Below are positions 1-8,305 of a stretch of 64,000 nucleotides of DNA, piece by piece. Each line of letters opens with the position of its first letter. Position 1 is the first letter of the stretch. Both the position numbers and the translations under genes were made by a program. The notes under the pieces were generated by a model. It was given only the letters and a program-made list of their open reading frames with translations, did not search any database and was not told where the DNA came from. Source of the DNA: Leptolyngbya sp. BL0902 (GTDB taxonomy: Bacteria > Cyanobacteriota > Cyanobacteriia > Phormidesmidales > Phormidesmidaceae); the NCBI RefSeq assembly GCF_016403105.1, contig NZ_CP046156.1, positions 94,484 to 158,483 of the forward strand, written 5' to 3'.

Positions 1-105
1 CCAGTTCCGTCACCGATGGCCTACCTAAATGCCGTTCGGGTTAAGCTTGATAGCCCTCGCCCCCGGAAGCCCTTTCCGATGGGAGAGGAGCATGAAGCTT
101 GGTGA
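1..105 (+). CDS. possible 3' end of a plus-strand gene (partial)
   Basis: Frame 1 is open from the window edge to a TGA at 103-105 and would encode about 34 residues ending GEEHEAW. No family is recognised and the piece is too short to judge. It may be chance. A CACCCC/GGGGTG inverted repeat at 164-194 lies between it and the end of the converging minus-strand gene. Confidence 0.2.
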   Translation, partial: PVPSPMAYLNAVRVKLDSPRPRKPFPMGEEHEAW

Positions 106-201
106 TGCAGGATTGCTCGTTATGGCGACTGGCTAAGCAGCAACTGCACGAATCGTCTAGTCACACCCCACCGAAATTGAAGCCTAGCGGGGTGCTGTAA
201 A

Positions 202-3200
202 TCAGTCTATCTGCCTATCCGCTTTCACTCTTGCTGGAGTCCGAGCAGGTTTTGGAAGTTGAGCCTGCCGCCTAGATCGCGTCTTTTGTGTCACCTTGGC
301 TGGAGGCTCAATCGCTTTGACGGGCTGGTAGGGAACGCCATGACGGACTGACTCTTTGGCCGCTCGCACCGCTTTGACGCTGGCGAGGGTCTGGTCATCG
401 GCCCATCCTTCAGTTTCTCTAGACGACTGAATCGGCACGTAGATCGAGGGTTGCTCGACATTCCCTGCGACCGCATTGACGATGCCCTGTTTATTGGCAG
501 TGAGGGTCAATTCAGGAGCCCGAAAGACGGTGCCGACGATGGGGATTTTCTGGTTTTGAGGGAAGGCTCCCAGGATGTTGTCGTTGGACATCAGGCAGGG
601 CTGTCCAGCGAGGCTTTTGTCGGGATGGTCATGGGGAAACTGACCCACCCGTAGGACGATGTTCGCTCTGGTGCCCGGTGATTGAGTCTTGAAGTCGCCA
701 TGGCGCAATCCAATGGCTTGAATGCCCTCTCGGAGGTGCTGTTGACGCTCCACAGCGGCGAGCAGTTGCGGCACACAGACGTTGTAGGCCAAAGAGCCTG
801 TGCCAGAACGACTTCGTGGAATCGACCACTTGTCATAGTCAGCGGGTCGGTTCACCTGTCCCTCAAAGCGCACGGAACGATGGTCGGGGTGTTGGTTTTC
901 CAGGTAATGGATCACCGATTGGGGGGTGGATGGGGCCAGCACAAAGTCCATCATCGGAGCCTTGGCCTGTTGGTAGGCGGTGTAGGTGACGTTGTTTTGG
1001 TCGAGATAGCGTTTGACAGACTCGGTCTTGGCACCGAAGGGGGCGGTGACGACATCCACCTCACTCAGGCCCGGTTGTTTGTGCAGTTGAAGGGGTTTAG
1101 GGCCAAAGGTAATCGGCTGTCGTTGGCTCCACTCATCAATCTCGCCACCGGGTTCGAGGGGCCGCTTATCGTGGTGGGTCTCCGAGGTATGGCAGACTTT
1201 CCAGAGGGCGAGGTGAAACAGGTCTTTGACCTCCTCAATGCCTTCAGCATCTAGACCCTCAATTCCCAGTCCTTGAGCCACAAACTCGTCACACTGCTGG
1301 TAGAACGCCCCAATCCGCTTAGCCGATTCTTGGGCGGTGAGATGTTCTTTAAGATTGCGGGACACAAGGGCGTTGAACTGCTCTTTGTAGGCCAGGGCCG
1401 ATTCTTCAATGATGGGATACAGGGGATGGGCCATCGCCGCCTGCCGTTCTTCGTCGCTGTGTAGGACGGCTTGAAAGTAGCGTCGTTCCTTCTGGCCCAC
1501 GGGCAGCGCTTCCCAGGCTTGGTTGGTGATGCGCGGCAGCACTTCAACGGCAGACCCAGAGCCCGTATCGGGCAATAGGACGTGCTTATACAGGTCGGGG
1601 TCTTTTTTGTGGTCAAAGAACGGTACCGGGTGGGCTTCCGTCCAGTCCTGAGCATCAGCAATCAGGGTCTCGCCACCAATTTCTTCGATGTCTTCCAGCC
1701 GTTCGGCACTTTTGCCGTAGTCCACTTCAACCTGGAGTGCGCCCATCAAGCGCTCCAAGAGGTCATGCTTTTCGGTGTGGAACGCCTTCATAGATTCGTG
1801 GGTGAGTCGGTCTTGCTCATTCGGTTGGGCGGACTGAACCCGACCAATTAAGTTAGCCACCAGACCCACTTTGTTCTGCTCTCCGCCCAGGGCACCTTCA
1901 AGGACAGAGCCACGGAGGATTGGGGCCATCTGTTTAAGCGAGTCACGGTCGTCGGTGTAAACGCTCAAGTCGGTGGTGACGTAGGGCTGTTTGGGCCGTT
2001 GCTGGATGCCCTTGAAGTCCCCTGGTTCCCCAGCCCATTTGACTTCTTGGGCAATGTGGGGCAGGTCTTGGGCCAAATCCCACTGCATCTGGTCGCCATC
2101 AAAGTCGCCCTGGTGGTACTCAGCGGCATCGGTGGCGTTCATCCAGATGCAGCCTGTGTAGCGTTGCAGACGCTCGACGGTGGCGTTGTTGACGTACTTG
2201 CGGATGTTGTCTCGGCTGGGGATGGGCGAGCGGGTGACGATGATCACTTCGCCATTGGGCAATCCCGGAAGGCAGACCTCACCACGGGCCAACTCCCGCG
2301 ACGGCACGGCTCTAGAGGACTGATGTTTGTGACCCCCATTGATGGCCAGTTCTTTCCAGGCCCGCTGGAGGCGAGACCGTTGGTAGTCTTGGACTTTAGG
2401 CGTGGCGTTGAGGATACCGAGCTTATCCTGGCGCAGCAGTTGGATCATCACCGGATCTTCTCGCTCAGAACCTTGACCTTCATCGAGATCTGGGTCAGCG
2501 TAGGTGTCGCTGCCCTCATCACGACTGTCGAGCATGTGTTGGCTTTGGTGGTACAGCTGAATGACATGGCGCTTGAGCATCACCGGGTCGCTTTGGATGA
2601 CCCTAAGTCGTTCAGCAGCAGCTTGCGTGACGGGGCCAAAGTCTCGCTCAATCGCTTCGGCACTAAAGCTGGTCGTGAACTGCCAACTGTTGCGGTACTG
2701 CCGATGGCGGGCATTCTCCCGATTGCCCATCACCACTTGGGGCAGGTCATAGTCGCCTCGCGGCACAAATGTATCTAGGACGCTTTTGTGAATGCCCTTG
2801 ATGGAGGTCTGGTCGAGGATGATTTGGTTAGGCTCAGGGGCCAAGACATCATCCACCGCCAGCACCCCTTTGCTGAGAAAGCTGGGCAAGAAAGGCTGGT
2901 CGGGGTCAGCCCAGGTTTCGTTCCACATCAAGCGAAACTGAAAGGGTCGGTCTTTGGGGGCACCGAGCTTCTCGGCTAGTGCTGAGTTACAGAAGCCAAA
3001 ACAGTCATCGGTGTTGAATTTCTGGTCTTCAGCCACCTTGTAGCTCACCACCTTGAGCTTGATGGCGCTGACATCATCGGGACTCACCGGATTCTGTGGC
3101 CCAAGGGTTTCAAGTCCTTCATAGCAGTTGGAGGTGAACAGTGACCCATAGCGAACGGCGGCATCGGGCTCGGAGCGAAAGAACGTCGCCAACTCCTGCT

Positions 3201-3540
3201 TCAACTCAGGACTGCCGAAGTAGTGGGTTTTGCCGGAACTAAACAGGTGGGTGCGGGTGTCGTTACCTTGGGTGATGTCGGCGAGTAGGTGCGGGCCTTT
3301 GTGGTCATCGTTGGCCTGGGGGTCGATTTTGACCACCATCAAGGACTTGAGTAGCTGGGTCGGAAACAGGGCGGAGATGGGCGCATTCTCGACGGTTTGG
3401 TAGTCGCAGGTTCCCCCTTCTATCGCACCCGCACCGGGTTCACTCCGTTTAAGTCGGCGCTGTTCACCGGACGCCGGAACCGAAAGGACAACGGGAATGC
3501 GTAGGGTGCGTCCGTCGGCGGAAAGCTTCGTTTTGTACAT
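202..3540 (-). CDS. RNA-polymerase-like protein with DFDGD motif
   Basis: This is a 1112-aa protein starting at ATG 3540. Residues 479-486 read DFDGDQMQ, preceded by a basic-hydrophobic stretch VIIVTRSPIPSRD (433-445). That is the layout of the second double-psi beta-barrel of RNA polymerase beta-prime, where NADFDGDQM holds the three Mg-binding aspartates and follows an LLNRxPTLHR segment. The same DxDGD core marks single-chain two-barrel polymerases (phage YonO type, QDE-1 type). Length is compatible with a single-chain enzyme. Residues 230-300 (with K248 and K252) could be the first barrel, but that is a guess. The basic C-terminal tail (from about 1085) suggests nucleic-acid binding. It is the last gene of the long minus-strand run, 113 nt after the PRTRC ThiF gene, with a hairpin in the gap. 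Polymerase activity is inferred from one motif and its context. Confidence 0.6.
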   Translation of the reverse strand: MYKTKLSADGRTLRIPVVLSVPASGEQRRLKRSEPGAGAIEGGTCDYQTVENAPISALFPTQLLKSLMVVKIDPQANDDHKGPHLLADITQGNDTRTHLFSSGKTHYFGSPELKQELATFFRSEPDAAVRYGSLFTSNCYEGLETLGPQNPVSPDDVSAIKLKVVSYKVAEDQKFNTDDCFGFCNSALAEKLGAPKDRPFQFRLMWNETWADPDQPFLPSFLSKGVLAVDDVLAPEPNQIILDQTSIKGIHKSVLDTFVPRGDYDLPQVVMGNRENARHRQYRNSWQFTTSFSAEAIERDFGPVTQAAAERLRVIQSDPVMLKRHVIQLYHQSQHMLDSRDEGSDTYADPDLDEGQGSEREDPVMIQLLRQDKLGILNATPKVQDYQRSRLQRAWKELAINGGHKHQSSRAVPSRELARGEVCLPGLPNGEVIIVTRSPIPSRDNIRKYVNNATVERLQRYTGCIWMNATDAAEYHQGDFDGDQMQWDLAQDLPHIAQEVKWAGEPGDFKGIQQRPKQPYVTTDLSVYTDDRDSLKQMAPILRGSVLEGALGGEQNKVGLVANLIGRVQSAQPNEQDRLTHESMKAFHTEKHDLLERLMGALQVEVDYGKSAERLEDIEEIGGETLIADAQDWTEAHPVPFFDHKKDPDLYKHVLLPDTGSGSAVEVLPRITNQAWEALPVGQKERRYFQAVLHSDEERQAAMAHPLYPIIEESALAYKEQFNALVSRNLKEHLTAQESAKRIGAFYQQCDEFVAQGLGIEGLDAEGIEEVKDLFHLALWKVCHTSETHHDKRPLEPGGEIDEWSQRQPITFGPKPLQLHKQPGLSEVDVVTAPFGAKTESVKRYLDQNNVTYTAYQQAKAPMMDFVLAPSTPQSVIHYLENQHPDHRSVRFEGQVNRPADYDKWSIPRSRSGTGSLAYNVCVPQLLAAVERQQHLREGIQAIGLRHGDFKTQSPGTRANIVLRVGQFPHDHPDKSLAGQPCLMSNDNILGAFPQNQKIPIVGTVFRAPELTLTANKQGIVNAVAGNVEQPSIYVPIQSSRETEGWADDQTLASVKAVRAAKESVRHGVPYQPVKAIEPPAKVTQKTRSRRQAQLPKPARTPARVKADRQID

Positions 3541-3579
3541 GGGTTTTGCAGGAAGGGCTGGGGCAACAATCCAGGGGCG

Positions 3580-3618
3580 AGCCGCTAGGGTCTGAACGCT
3601 ATGTCCGTTCTAGCGGCT
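3580..3618 (-). promoter_or_regulatory. nested hairpin in leader of the DFDGD gene
   Basis: A perfect 9-bp inverted repeat (AGCCGCTAG 3580-3588, CTAGCGGCT 3610-3618) encloses a second stem GAACG/CGTTC (3594-3598 with 3606-3610). It has no T-run, so it is not an intrinsic terminator on either strand. It lies between the ThiF stop and the start at 3540, where it could be a processing or attenuation structure. Confidence 0.5.
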
Positions 3619-3653
3619 GGCGATTTGAAGCAACGTCTGTCTGAGGTCTGAAC

Positions 3654-4499
3654 TTAGGACGGTGCGTAGCGGGACAAGGCTGCGGCGATACTGGCCTTGG
3701 TGGTGTACTGAGAGACCATGGTTCCAGTCTGCTGGTCGAAGTGGGTAGCGAATGTAGTGAGGGTGTTGTTCAACAAATCGACCACGTACCGACCCATGAG
3801 CGTCGCCACTTGAGGGTTCACCAGCAGGCTTTGGGCATTCGCTAGAGCGAGTTCGGCACAGGACAATCCCGATGAATCTGGGCCTTGCTCCTCTGGCCGG
3901 GGCACCAGCAGGTCAGGCGCTTGGACGCTGGGCATGGGCAAGGCACGACAGACCGTGTCTATCACATAATCCTTGGAGTCAGTGGAGCGACAGTTCCCGA
4001 CCAACACCTGGCCGTGGTGCTGACTGTTGCCGCCATCAATCCACCAGGGCGAGGCAAGGCGGTGGTACCGAGGAGCCTCGATGGCCTCAGCGATGCTCTG
4101 TCGAGCGGCGGCATTATCGACACAGCCACAGAGGATTTGCAGGGTCTCGTATCGACTCTCTAGGAGCATGGACGGTCTAAAGGGTTCGGCAATGGCGTCG
4201 ATGGCCACTCCGAAGGCGGCACTGTAGCGGAGGGCCAAGGTCTGAGCTTTGTTGAGGCCAATCTCGGCTTCGCAGAAGCATTGCCGGGTGACGTTCTTGG
4301 CTTCAACCCGGTCTGGGTCAACCAGGACGAGTTGGGTGGTTCGGCCCTGGGCGGTGAGGGCTAGGGCGACTCGGCACAAGAGCTGCACCAGAAATGACCC
4401 CGTGCCGCCACAACCAATGATCCAGAGTTCAAGGGTTTGGGTGGGGGCCAGCACGACGGGTTTGGCATGGATGGCCTCAAAGTTAGGTGATAGGGACAT
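3654..4499 (-). CDS. PRTRC system ThiF (E1-like) protein
   Basis: This 281-aa E1/ThiF-family protein should adenylate the C-terminus of a ubiquitin-like partner. Residues 28-35 give the nucleotide-binding IGCGGTGS. Residues 60-73 carry VDPDRVEAKNVTRQ (Mg/ATP aspartate and the NxxRQ motif), and 124-133 give CGCVDNAAAR with candidate catalytic cysteines. ATG 4499 is chosen because the longer reading runs through the JAMM gene in another frame; the start overlaps that gene's end by 17 nt, indicating coupling. The upstream order E-C-F-B-A matches the PRTRC (ParB-related, ThiF-related cassette) layout known from proteobacterial plasmids. The family's biochemical role is not established. Confidence 0.85.
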   Translation of the reverse strand: MSLSPNFEAIHAKPVVLAPTQTLELWIIGCGGTGSFLVQLLCRVALALTAQGRTTQLVLVDPDRVEAKNVTRQCFCEAEIGLNKAQTLALRYSAAFGVAIDAIAEPFRPSMLLESRYETLQILCGCVDNAAARQSIAEAIEAPRYHRLASPWWIDGGNSQHHGQVLVGNCRSTDSKDYVIDTVCRALPMPSVQAPDLLVPRPEEQGPDSSGLSCAELALANAQSLLVNPQVATLMGRYVVDLLNNTLTTFATHFDQQTGTMVSQYTTKASIAAALSRYAPS

Positions 4500-5151
4500 G
4501 ATTCGGTTCTTTGGCTCGGTAGTAGGGCAACGTTGGGGGCGCGATGTCGATGAGGCGGCATCCCGACTCGAACGGCGCAAAGACCGCAGCAACCGGAATG
4601 ATCCAGAAATGCCCAAACAGACCGACCCGCAGCAGCAGTTCAGGTTTAGCCTGGTGCAGTTTGCCCAGGACGCCATAGATGCGAAAGCCGCCCGTTTCAT
4701 CGGCGTCGTCGATAGAGGAGAAGTAAGCCGGACTACGACCATGGCTATGGATTTCAATCACAGCGCGATGGGCCGAAGAGTCATAACCTGTCTCGGTCGG
4801 TTGGCAGTGGGTGGCGCTCTGGGTTTGCTCTGGAATGGCCAGTTCCCAGTCCCCCGCTGGCGTCTGCGTCCAGTGGAACAGGGTTTCGTTGGGTAGGTTC
4901 GCCTTAGCCATGCCCACAACCCGTTCCAGCCAAGCCGCATTGAGCTTGGTCAGGGTGACAAAAGGCTGGAGAACGCCGAGTCCCAACACCGGATCTTCAT
5001 GGCGCGAGACGGGCAGCAGGGCATCGAGTTCAGGTCGGTGGCCTCGCACAAAGACGCCGTTTTGGGCCACCCAATAGGTTAGGGCGGCGGTCGGGGGGGA
5101 CTGGAGTTGGCTGGGGTCAGTGTAGAACTGGTGCTGGATGAGAGGGTTCAT
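4483..5151 (-). CDS. PRTRC system protein A (JAB/JAMM metalloprotease fold)
   Basis: This 222-aa protein has a complete JAMM zinc site: E133, H135, H137, S145 and D148, in the spacing HxH-x7-S-x2-D, within EIHSHG and YFSSIDDADE. JAMM proteins are isopeptidases or processing peptidases of ubiquitin-like proteins. The intact site predicts an active enzyme that processes or removes the neighbouring beta-grasp protein. ATG 5151 forms an ATGA overlap with the stop of protein B, which decides the start over a TTG at 5175. Confidence 0.88.
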   Translation of the reverse strand: MNPLIQHQFYTDPSQLQSPPTAALTYWVAQNGVFVRGHRPELDALLPVSRHEDPVLGLGVLQPFVTLTKLNAAWLERVVGMAKANLPNETLFHWTQTPAGDWELAIPEQTQSATHCQPTETGYDSSAHRAVIEIHSHGRSPAYFSSIDDADETGGFRIYGVLGKLHQAKPELLLRVGLFGHFWIIPVAAVFAPFESGCRLIDIAPPTLPYYRAKEPNHVPIT

Positions 5152-5903
5152 AGGTCGAGAGCTTGGGTTAAACAACGGTCAATCGTGTTGTCGTAGGAAC
5201 GCAAAGGCTGAAGGTCGCTGACTGGATAGGTTCTGCGTCCGGCGACGGCTTTGAGTTGGCGGATGACGTTTTTGGGATACTGGCCAGACTTGCCGTAGAC
5301 TTCATGGCCCGAAAACGGACTGGTGATGAAGGTGTGCCATGCCTGGGGCAGACTCTGGGCCGTAGCGATAGGGGGTACGTTGGCACCCCAGCAAATCTTG
5401 CCGTTGTGGCCATAGACGTTGGGTAAGGGGGGCTTCAGCGCTTGGGATTTCGGGTCAAACGGGGGGTTGGACACCGCCCACAGCCAGTAGTCTTGATTTC
5501 GGCCTACCCAAACCAGCGCAGGTAGGGGCACAGTCAGCGTCAGGTCGGTTCCGTCTGGGCCTGCCCCTGCTATCGTCAGGCAGTGCTTTTGTCGAGGGAT
5601 CCACAGCACGGCCCAGTCTCCGGCACTAGTGCTTCCGGTGCGAAGGATACGGTCAGGCATCCAACCGCTATCGAGGGTGTCGAGATGGAAGGCACGGGCC
5701 AAGGTCTGCGGACTCAGGTACTTGTAGCCCAACCGAAGCGGGCCACGGCTGACCCGGTATTGGTACAGGTAATGGTCACGGTGGAGGAGAATGGCCCCGT
5801 CAAGCTGCTCCCAGTTCAGGGTTCCATCTGGCCCGATGGCAGGCGTTTGGCTGAGGATGGCGGCATGGAGATCATGGTGTTGCTCAGGCGTTAGGTCAAA
5901 CAT
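5148..5903 (-). CDS. PRTRC system protein B (E2-like)
   Basis: This 251-aa protein matches PRTRC protein B in its central LPNVYGHNGKICWG segment (about 165-178), followed by WHTFITSPFSGHE. This family is thought to adopt an E2-like fold, with the cysteine in KICWG as the candidate acceptor. It overlaps protein F by 13 nt and protein A by 4 nt, so it is translationally coupled. The family call is good; the E2 role is inference from published fold comparisons. Confidence 0.8.
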   Translation of the reverse strand: MFDLTPEQHHDLHAAILSQTPAIGPDGTLNWEQLDGAILLHRDHYLYQYRVSRGPLRLGYKYLSPQTLARAFHLDTLDSGWMPDRILRTGSTSAGDWAVLWIPRQKHCLTIAGAGPDGTDLTLTVPLPALVWVGRNQDYWLWAVSNPPFDPKSQALKPPLPNVYGHNGKICWGANVPPIATAQSLPQAWHTFITSPFSGHEVYGKSGQYPKNVIRQLKAVAGRRTYPVSDLQPLRSYDNTIDRCLTQALDL

Positions 5904-6742
5904 GAGTTCCAGATATCGAGGATGTGGTCAAGGCGGGTTGGAGGGTCGGCTTGAATCCACTCGTTCAGATCACTCACCTTTTGGTGATACCCTTCGACTC
6001 GATTACCATGCTGCTGGGCGATGGCGAACGCTTCTCGGTTCCAGGGCATGTGATAGGACGACCCCGACGGAAAGCGTTCCGGGTCGGATTCCGCGTCGAG
6101 CCAGTAGTTACCCGTTGCTTTGTCAATCAGATTGACGGCCATCGGCACAAACCGGACGGGCATAGGCTCTCGGTTAAAGCGACGCCGGATCGCATTTCGT
6201 TGGGCGGGTGGCGTGGCAATGGGGCCGTCCAAAGCTCGCTGCATCACAGGCCAGAGATCCTGTGCTTGGAGCAGGTCTTCTACGTCCTCTAGGCTCTGAG
6301 ACAGGATGAACTGACCGGGTTCGCTCAGGGCCGCTAGCACGAGAAACCAGGGTTCCAGGTGCTCCAGCACACCGTCAGCGTGGAGATTGATGCCCAAATC
6401 CAGGAGCGGCAGACCGTCCCTGAACACGCCTTGTTCGTTCAAGTCGCCGACCTCCCCCGCCTCGTTCCACGGCACGGCGGGCAGTAAGGTGTCGAGGTGG
6501 GTCAAAAACCCCACTTCCAGCAGGCTGTGGCTGAGGTCTTCACCTTCAAGCGCAGGGCGATAACGGTCACGGTGCGGATGTTGGCGAAACGCCTCCGGTA
6601 ATGTCCACTGGTACAGATCCAGCAGGGCATAGTGGTAGTGCTGGCGGCGCAGATAGTCTCTGGCGTCACCCACGTTCAGGCAGGGTTTAGCCTGGGTCAA
6701 CGCCTGGAGGCGAAACTTAGCCTCATCGAGGTCGGCAATCAT
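5891..6742 (-). CDS. PRTRC system protein F
   Basis: This 283-aa soluble protein has no catalytic motif I can name. It is assigned as protein F mainly by position, between the ubiquitin-like C and the E2-like B, which is the canonical PRTRC order, and by comparable length. The sequence is rich in Asp, Leu and aromatic residues with a conserved-looking C-terminal WxxDPPTRLDHILDIW stretch. ATG 6742 follows the stop of protein C by 2 nt. The role is unknown. Confidence 0.65.
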   Translation of the reverse strand: MIADLDEAKFRLQALTQAKPCLNVGDARDYLRRQHYHYALLDLYQWTLPEAFRQHPHRDRYRPALEGEDLSHSLLEVGFLTHLDTLLPAVPWNEAGEVGDLNEQGVFRDGLPLLDLGINLHADGVLEHLEPWFLVLAALSEPGQFILSQSLEDVEDLLQAQDLWPVMQRALDGPIATPPAQRNAIRRRFNREPMPVRFVPMAVNLIDKATGNYWLDAESDPERFPSGSSYHMPWNREAFAIAQQHGNRVEGYHQKVSDLNEWIQADPPTRLDHILDIWNSCLT

Positions 6743-6744
6743 GG

Positions 6745-7161
6745 CTAAAATCCCCTCACGACAACGGACTGGGGCTTGGCTTTGGCCAAGGCTTCTAGCG
6801 TCGCCTTTCGGGCCTTGGCCTGGTGGTCACTTTCCGCTAGAGCCTGCTCAATGCGTTGGGTGATGCGGTCGGCATTTTCAGCATCAAGGCCCACTCGAAA
6901 CGCATGGTTCTGGAGGGCATTACACACCGCCACCGCTGGGTCGATATGGGGCAGAGCGGCCTGAAGCAGGTCAAGGACGGGCAGCGAATGGCCCTTCGTG
7001 CCTTTGCGGGCCATCAGTTCGACCTGGGTGCCGTTTCGTTTAATCTCAGCATTGGCCAGGGCAGGGTTGACCGTACTGAACAGGGTCAGAAGTTTGTGGT
7101 CATCGCTGGCAATTTCATCGGGAATCTGATGTTGTTGGCCTTCAAGAATGACAAGGTACAT
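6745..7161 (-). CDS. PRTRC system protein C (ubiquitin-like) with C-terminal extension
   Basis: This is a 138-aa protein. Residues 1-65 look like a short beta-grasp domain ending in MARKGTKG, matching the GTKG end seen in PRTRC protein C. The usual family member is only about 70 aa; here an Ala-rich helical extension (65-138) follows. There is no C-terminal Gly-Gly, so conjugation would need trimming or the protein may act unconjugated. ATG 7161 lies 3 nt after the preceding stop. It is the presumed substrate of the E1, E2 and JAMM proteins encoded next to it. Confidence 0.72.
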   Translation of the reverse strand: MYLVILEGQQHQIPDEIASDDHKLLTLFSTVNPALANAEIKRNGTQVELMARKGTKGHSLPVLDLLQAALPHIDPAVAVCNALQNHAFRVGLDAENADRITQRIEQALAESDHQAKARKATLEALAKAKPQSVVVRGF

Positions 7162-7163
7162 GG

Positions 7164-7526
7164 CTAAAACAGCGTGATTTGGGTACTGGAGACGGTGGGC
7201 GTGGGGTGGGTGGTGGTGGTCTGGGGTCGAGGGGCAACGGGTTGGCGCTGCTGCTTTTTGCGGCGCTGTTGCCACTGCATCTGGCGGATGGCCAGGGATT
7301 GCTCTAGTTCCGTAAGCAGGGCTTGAAGCTGAGGCAGCAGATTTTCTAAGGGCTCTTCTGAAACCAGGCGAGCAATGGGAGCATCGTCATAGGTGGTGAC
7401 GGAAAGCATCACGGGCCGGGGTTGGCCGGGTTGCTCTGGGGCAAACCAGTGGAGGGTGAGCTGCATGGGCACCTCGCCCCACGCGTAGCGTCGGTCTGAG
7501 GTGTCTTGGATTGAGTCTTGAGTCAT
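7164..7526 (-). CDS. PRTRC protein E-like small protein
   Basis: This 120-aa protein has a central segment DDAPIARLVSEEPLENLLPQLQ, a helical Q/R-rich stretch and a Pro/Thr-rich tail. It occupies the position of protein E immediately before protein C. An internal ATG at 7466 is preceded by GAGG at proper spacing (GCGAGGTGCCC) and could be the true start, giving about 100 aa. Assignment rests on gene order more than sequence. Confidence 0.55.
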   Translation of the reverse strand: MTQDSIQDTSDRRYAWGEVPMQLTLHWFAPEQPGQPRPVMLSVTTYDDAPIARLVSEEPLENLLPQLQALLTELEQSLAIRQMQWQQRRKKQQRQPVAPRPQTTTTHPTPTVSSTQITLF

Positions 7527-7596
7527 GGCATTGGGGCAACACAACAGGGGTGCCAGCCCTAGGGGACGAGCACCCTGAATTTACAGAACGAACGGA

Positions 7597-8241
7597 CTAA
7601 ACCTGGGCCTGATCCGTCATCCGTCCTAGGCTGGTGGGGGCTGCTTCATAGACCACTTTGCGCTTGCGCACCAGGTCAGCCCCAGGCACCGCTTCGCCCC
7701 CTTGAATGGCCGATTTGATGGCGGACTTGTCAGGCGTATAGGTCGTTTTGGCCTTGAGGTACGGCTCTGGAATCATGGCCTCATCCAAGACAATGCAACT
7801 GGGCGGATTGTGCTTCACCCGAATGCGGTAGGTTTGACCCACCGCTTCATCGGCCATCAGACCTTGCTCATGCAGGTCAAGCACGCCTTGGTCTAGACTG
7901 TTGGCCCACCGCTTCAGACGTTGAATGTCCGCTTCATGCACCGCTGCTAGGGCATCTAGGCGAGCTTGGGCTGCGGCAATCTCCGCATCAATGTGCTGGC
8001 GTAGGGCGACATGGATATCAACCGCATCTTCCTGGTGTCCTTGGGCCTGTTGGAGGGCGGGCAGCAGGTCAGTGGGGTCAGCCATCCCGGACTCTAGCTG
8101 CATCCAAAGTCGAGCGGCTTTCCGACTCGACAAGGATAGGGAGCGTTGCACCACCGACTCAGGGATGGCGCGAGTCCGGTTGGGTTTGGCTGGAGTGGGT
8201 TTTGGGCTGGGTTTGGGTTGGCTGGGTTTGGGCGTTGGCAT
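7597..8241 (-). CDS. Siphovirus Gp157-like protein
   Basis: This is a 214-aa protein. After a Pro/Lys-rich N-terminus comes a long helical region, then the family signature: TYRIRVKHNPPSCIVLDE, IPEPYLKAKTTYTPDKSAIKSAIQGGEAVPGADL. Gp157-family proteins are phage-encoded and often sit next to single-strand DNA recombination genes; their function is poorly known. ATG 8241 is chosen over an upstream TTG because GGAAAGGAA precedes it. Its presence in this replication/mobilisation run fits a DNA-processing role. Confidence 0.8.
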   Translation of the reverse strand: MPTPKPSQPKPSPKPTPAKPNRTRAIPESVVQRSLSLSSRKAARLWMQLESGMADPTDLLPALQQAQGHQEDAVDIHVALRQHIDAEIAAAQARLDALAAVHEADIQRLKRWANSLDQGVLDLHEQGLMADEAVGQTYRIRVKHNPPSCIVLDEAMIPEPYLKAKTTYTPDKSAIKSAIQGGEAVPGADLVRKRKVVYEAAPTSLGRMTDQAQV

Positions 8242-8289
8242 GGGGGTTCCTTTCCGAGGGATCAAGGTCAAGGGGGTCGCCTCACCCCA

Positions 8290-8297
8290 GCGATAGC
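8290..8297 (-). repeat. GCGATAGC hairpin element, copy 1
   Basis: GCGATAGC lies 48 nt before ATG 8241. Flanks CCA/GGG extend the stem with one mismatch around the GATA loop. A GGGTGA follows on the minus strand, as in other copies. Confidence 0.5.
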
Positions 8298-8305
8298 GGG
8301 CATCG

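Noticed and set aside
1999..2778. 259-codon plus-strand open frame opposite the DFDGD gene
   Set aside because: It is antisense to the catalytic region of the 1112-aa protein; the frame exists because the high-GC opposite strand lacks stops.
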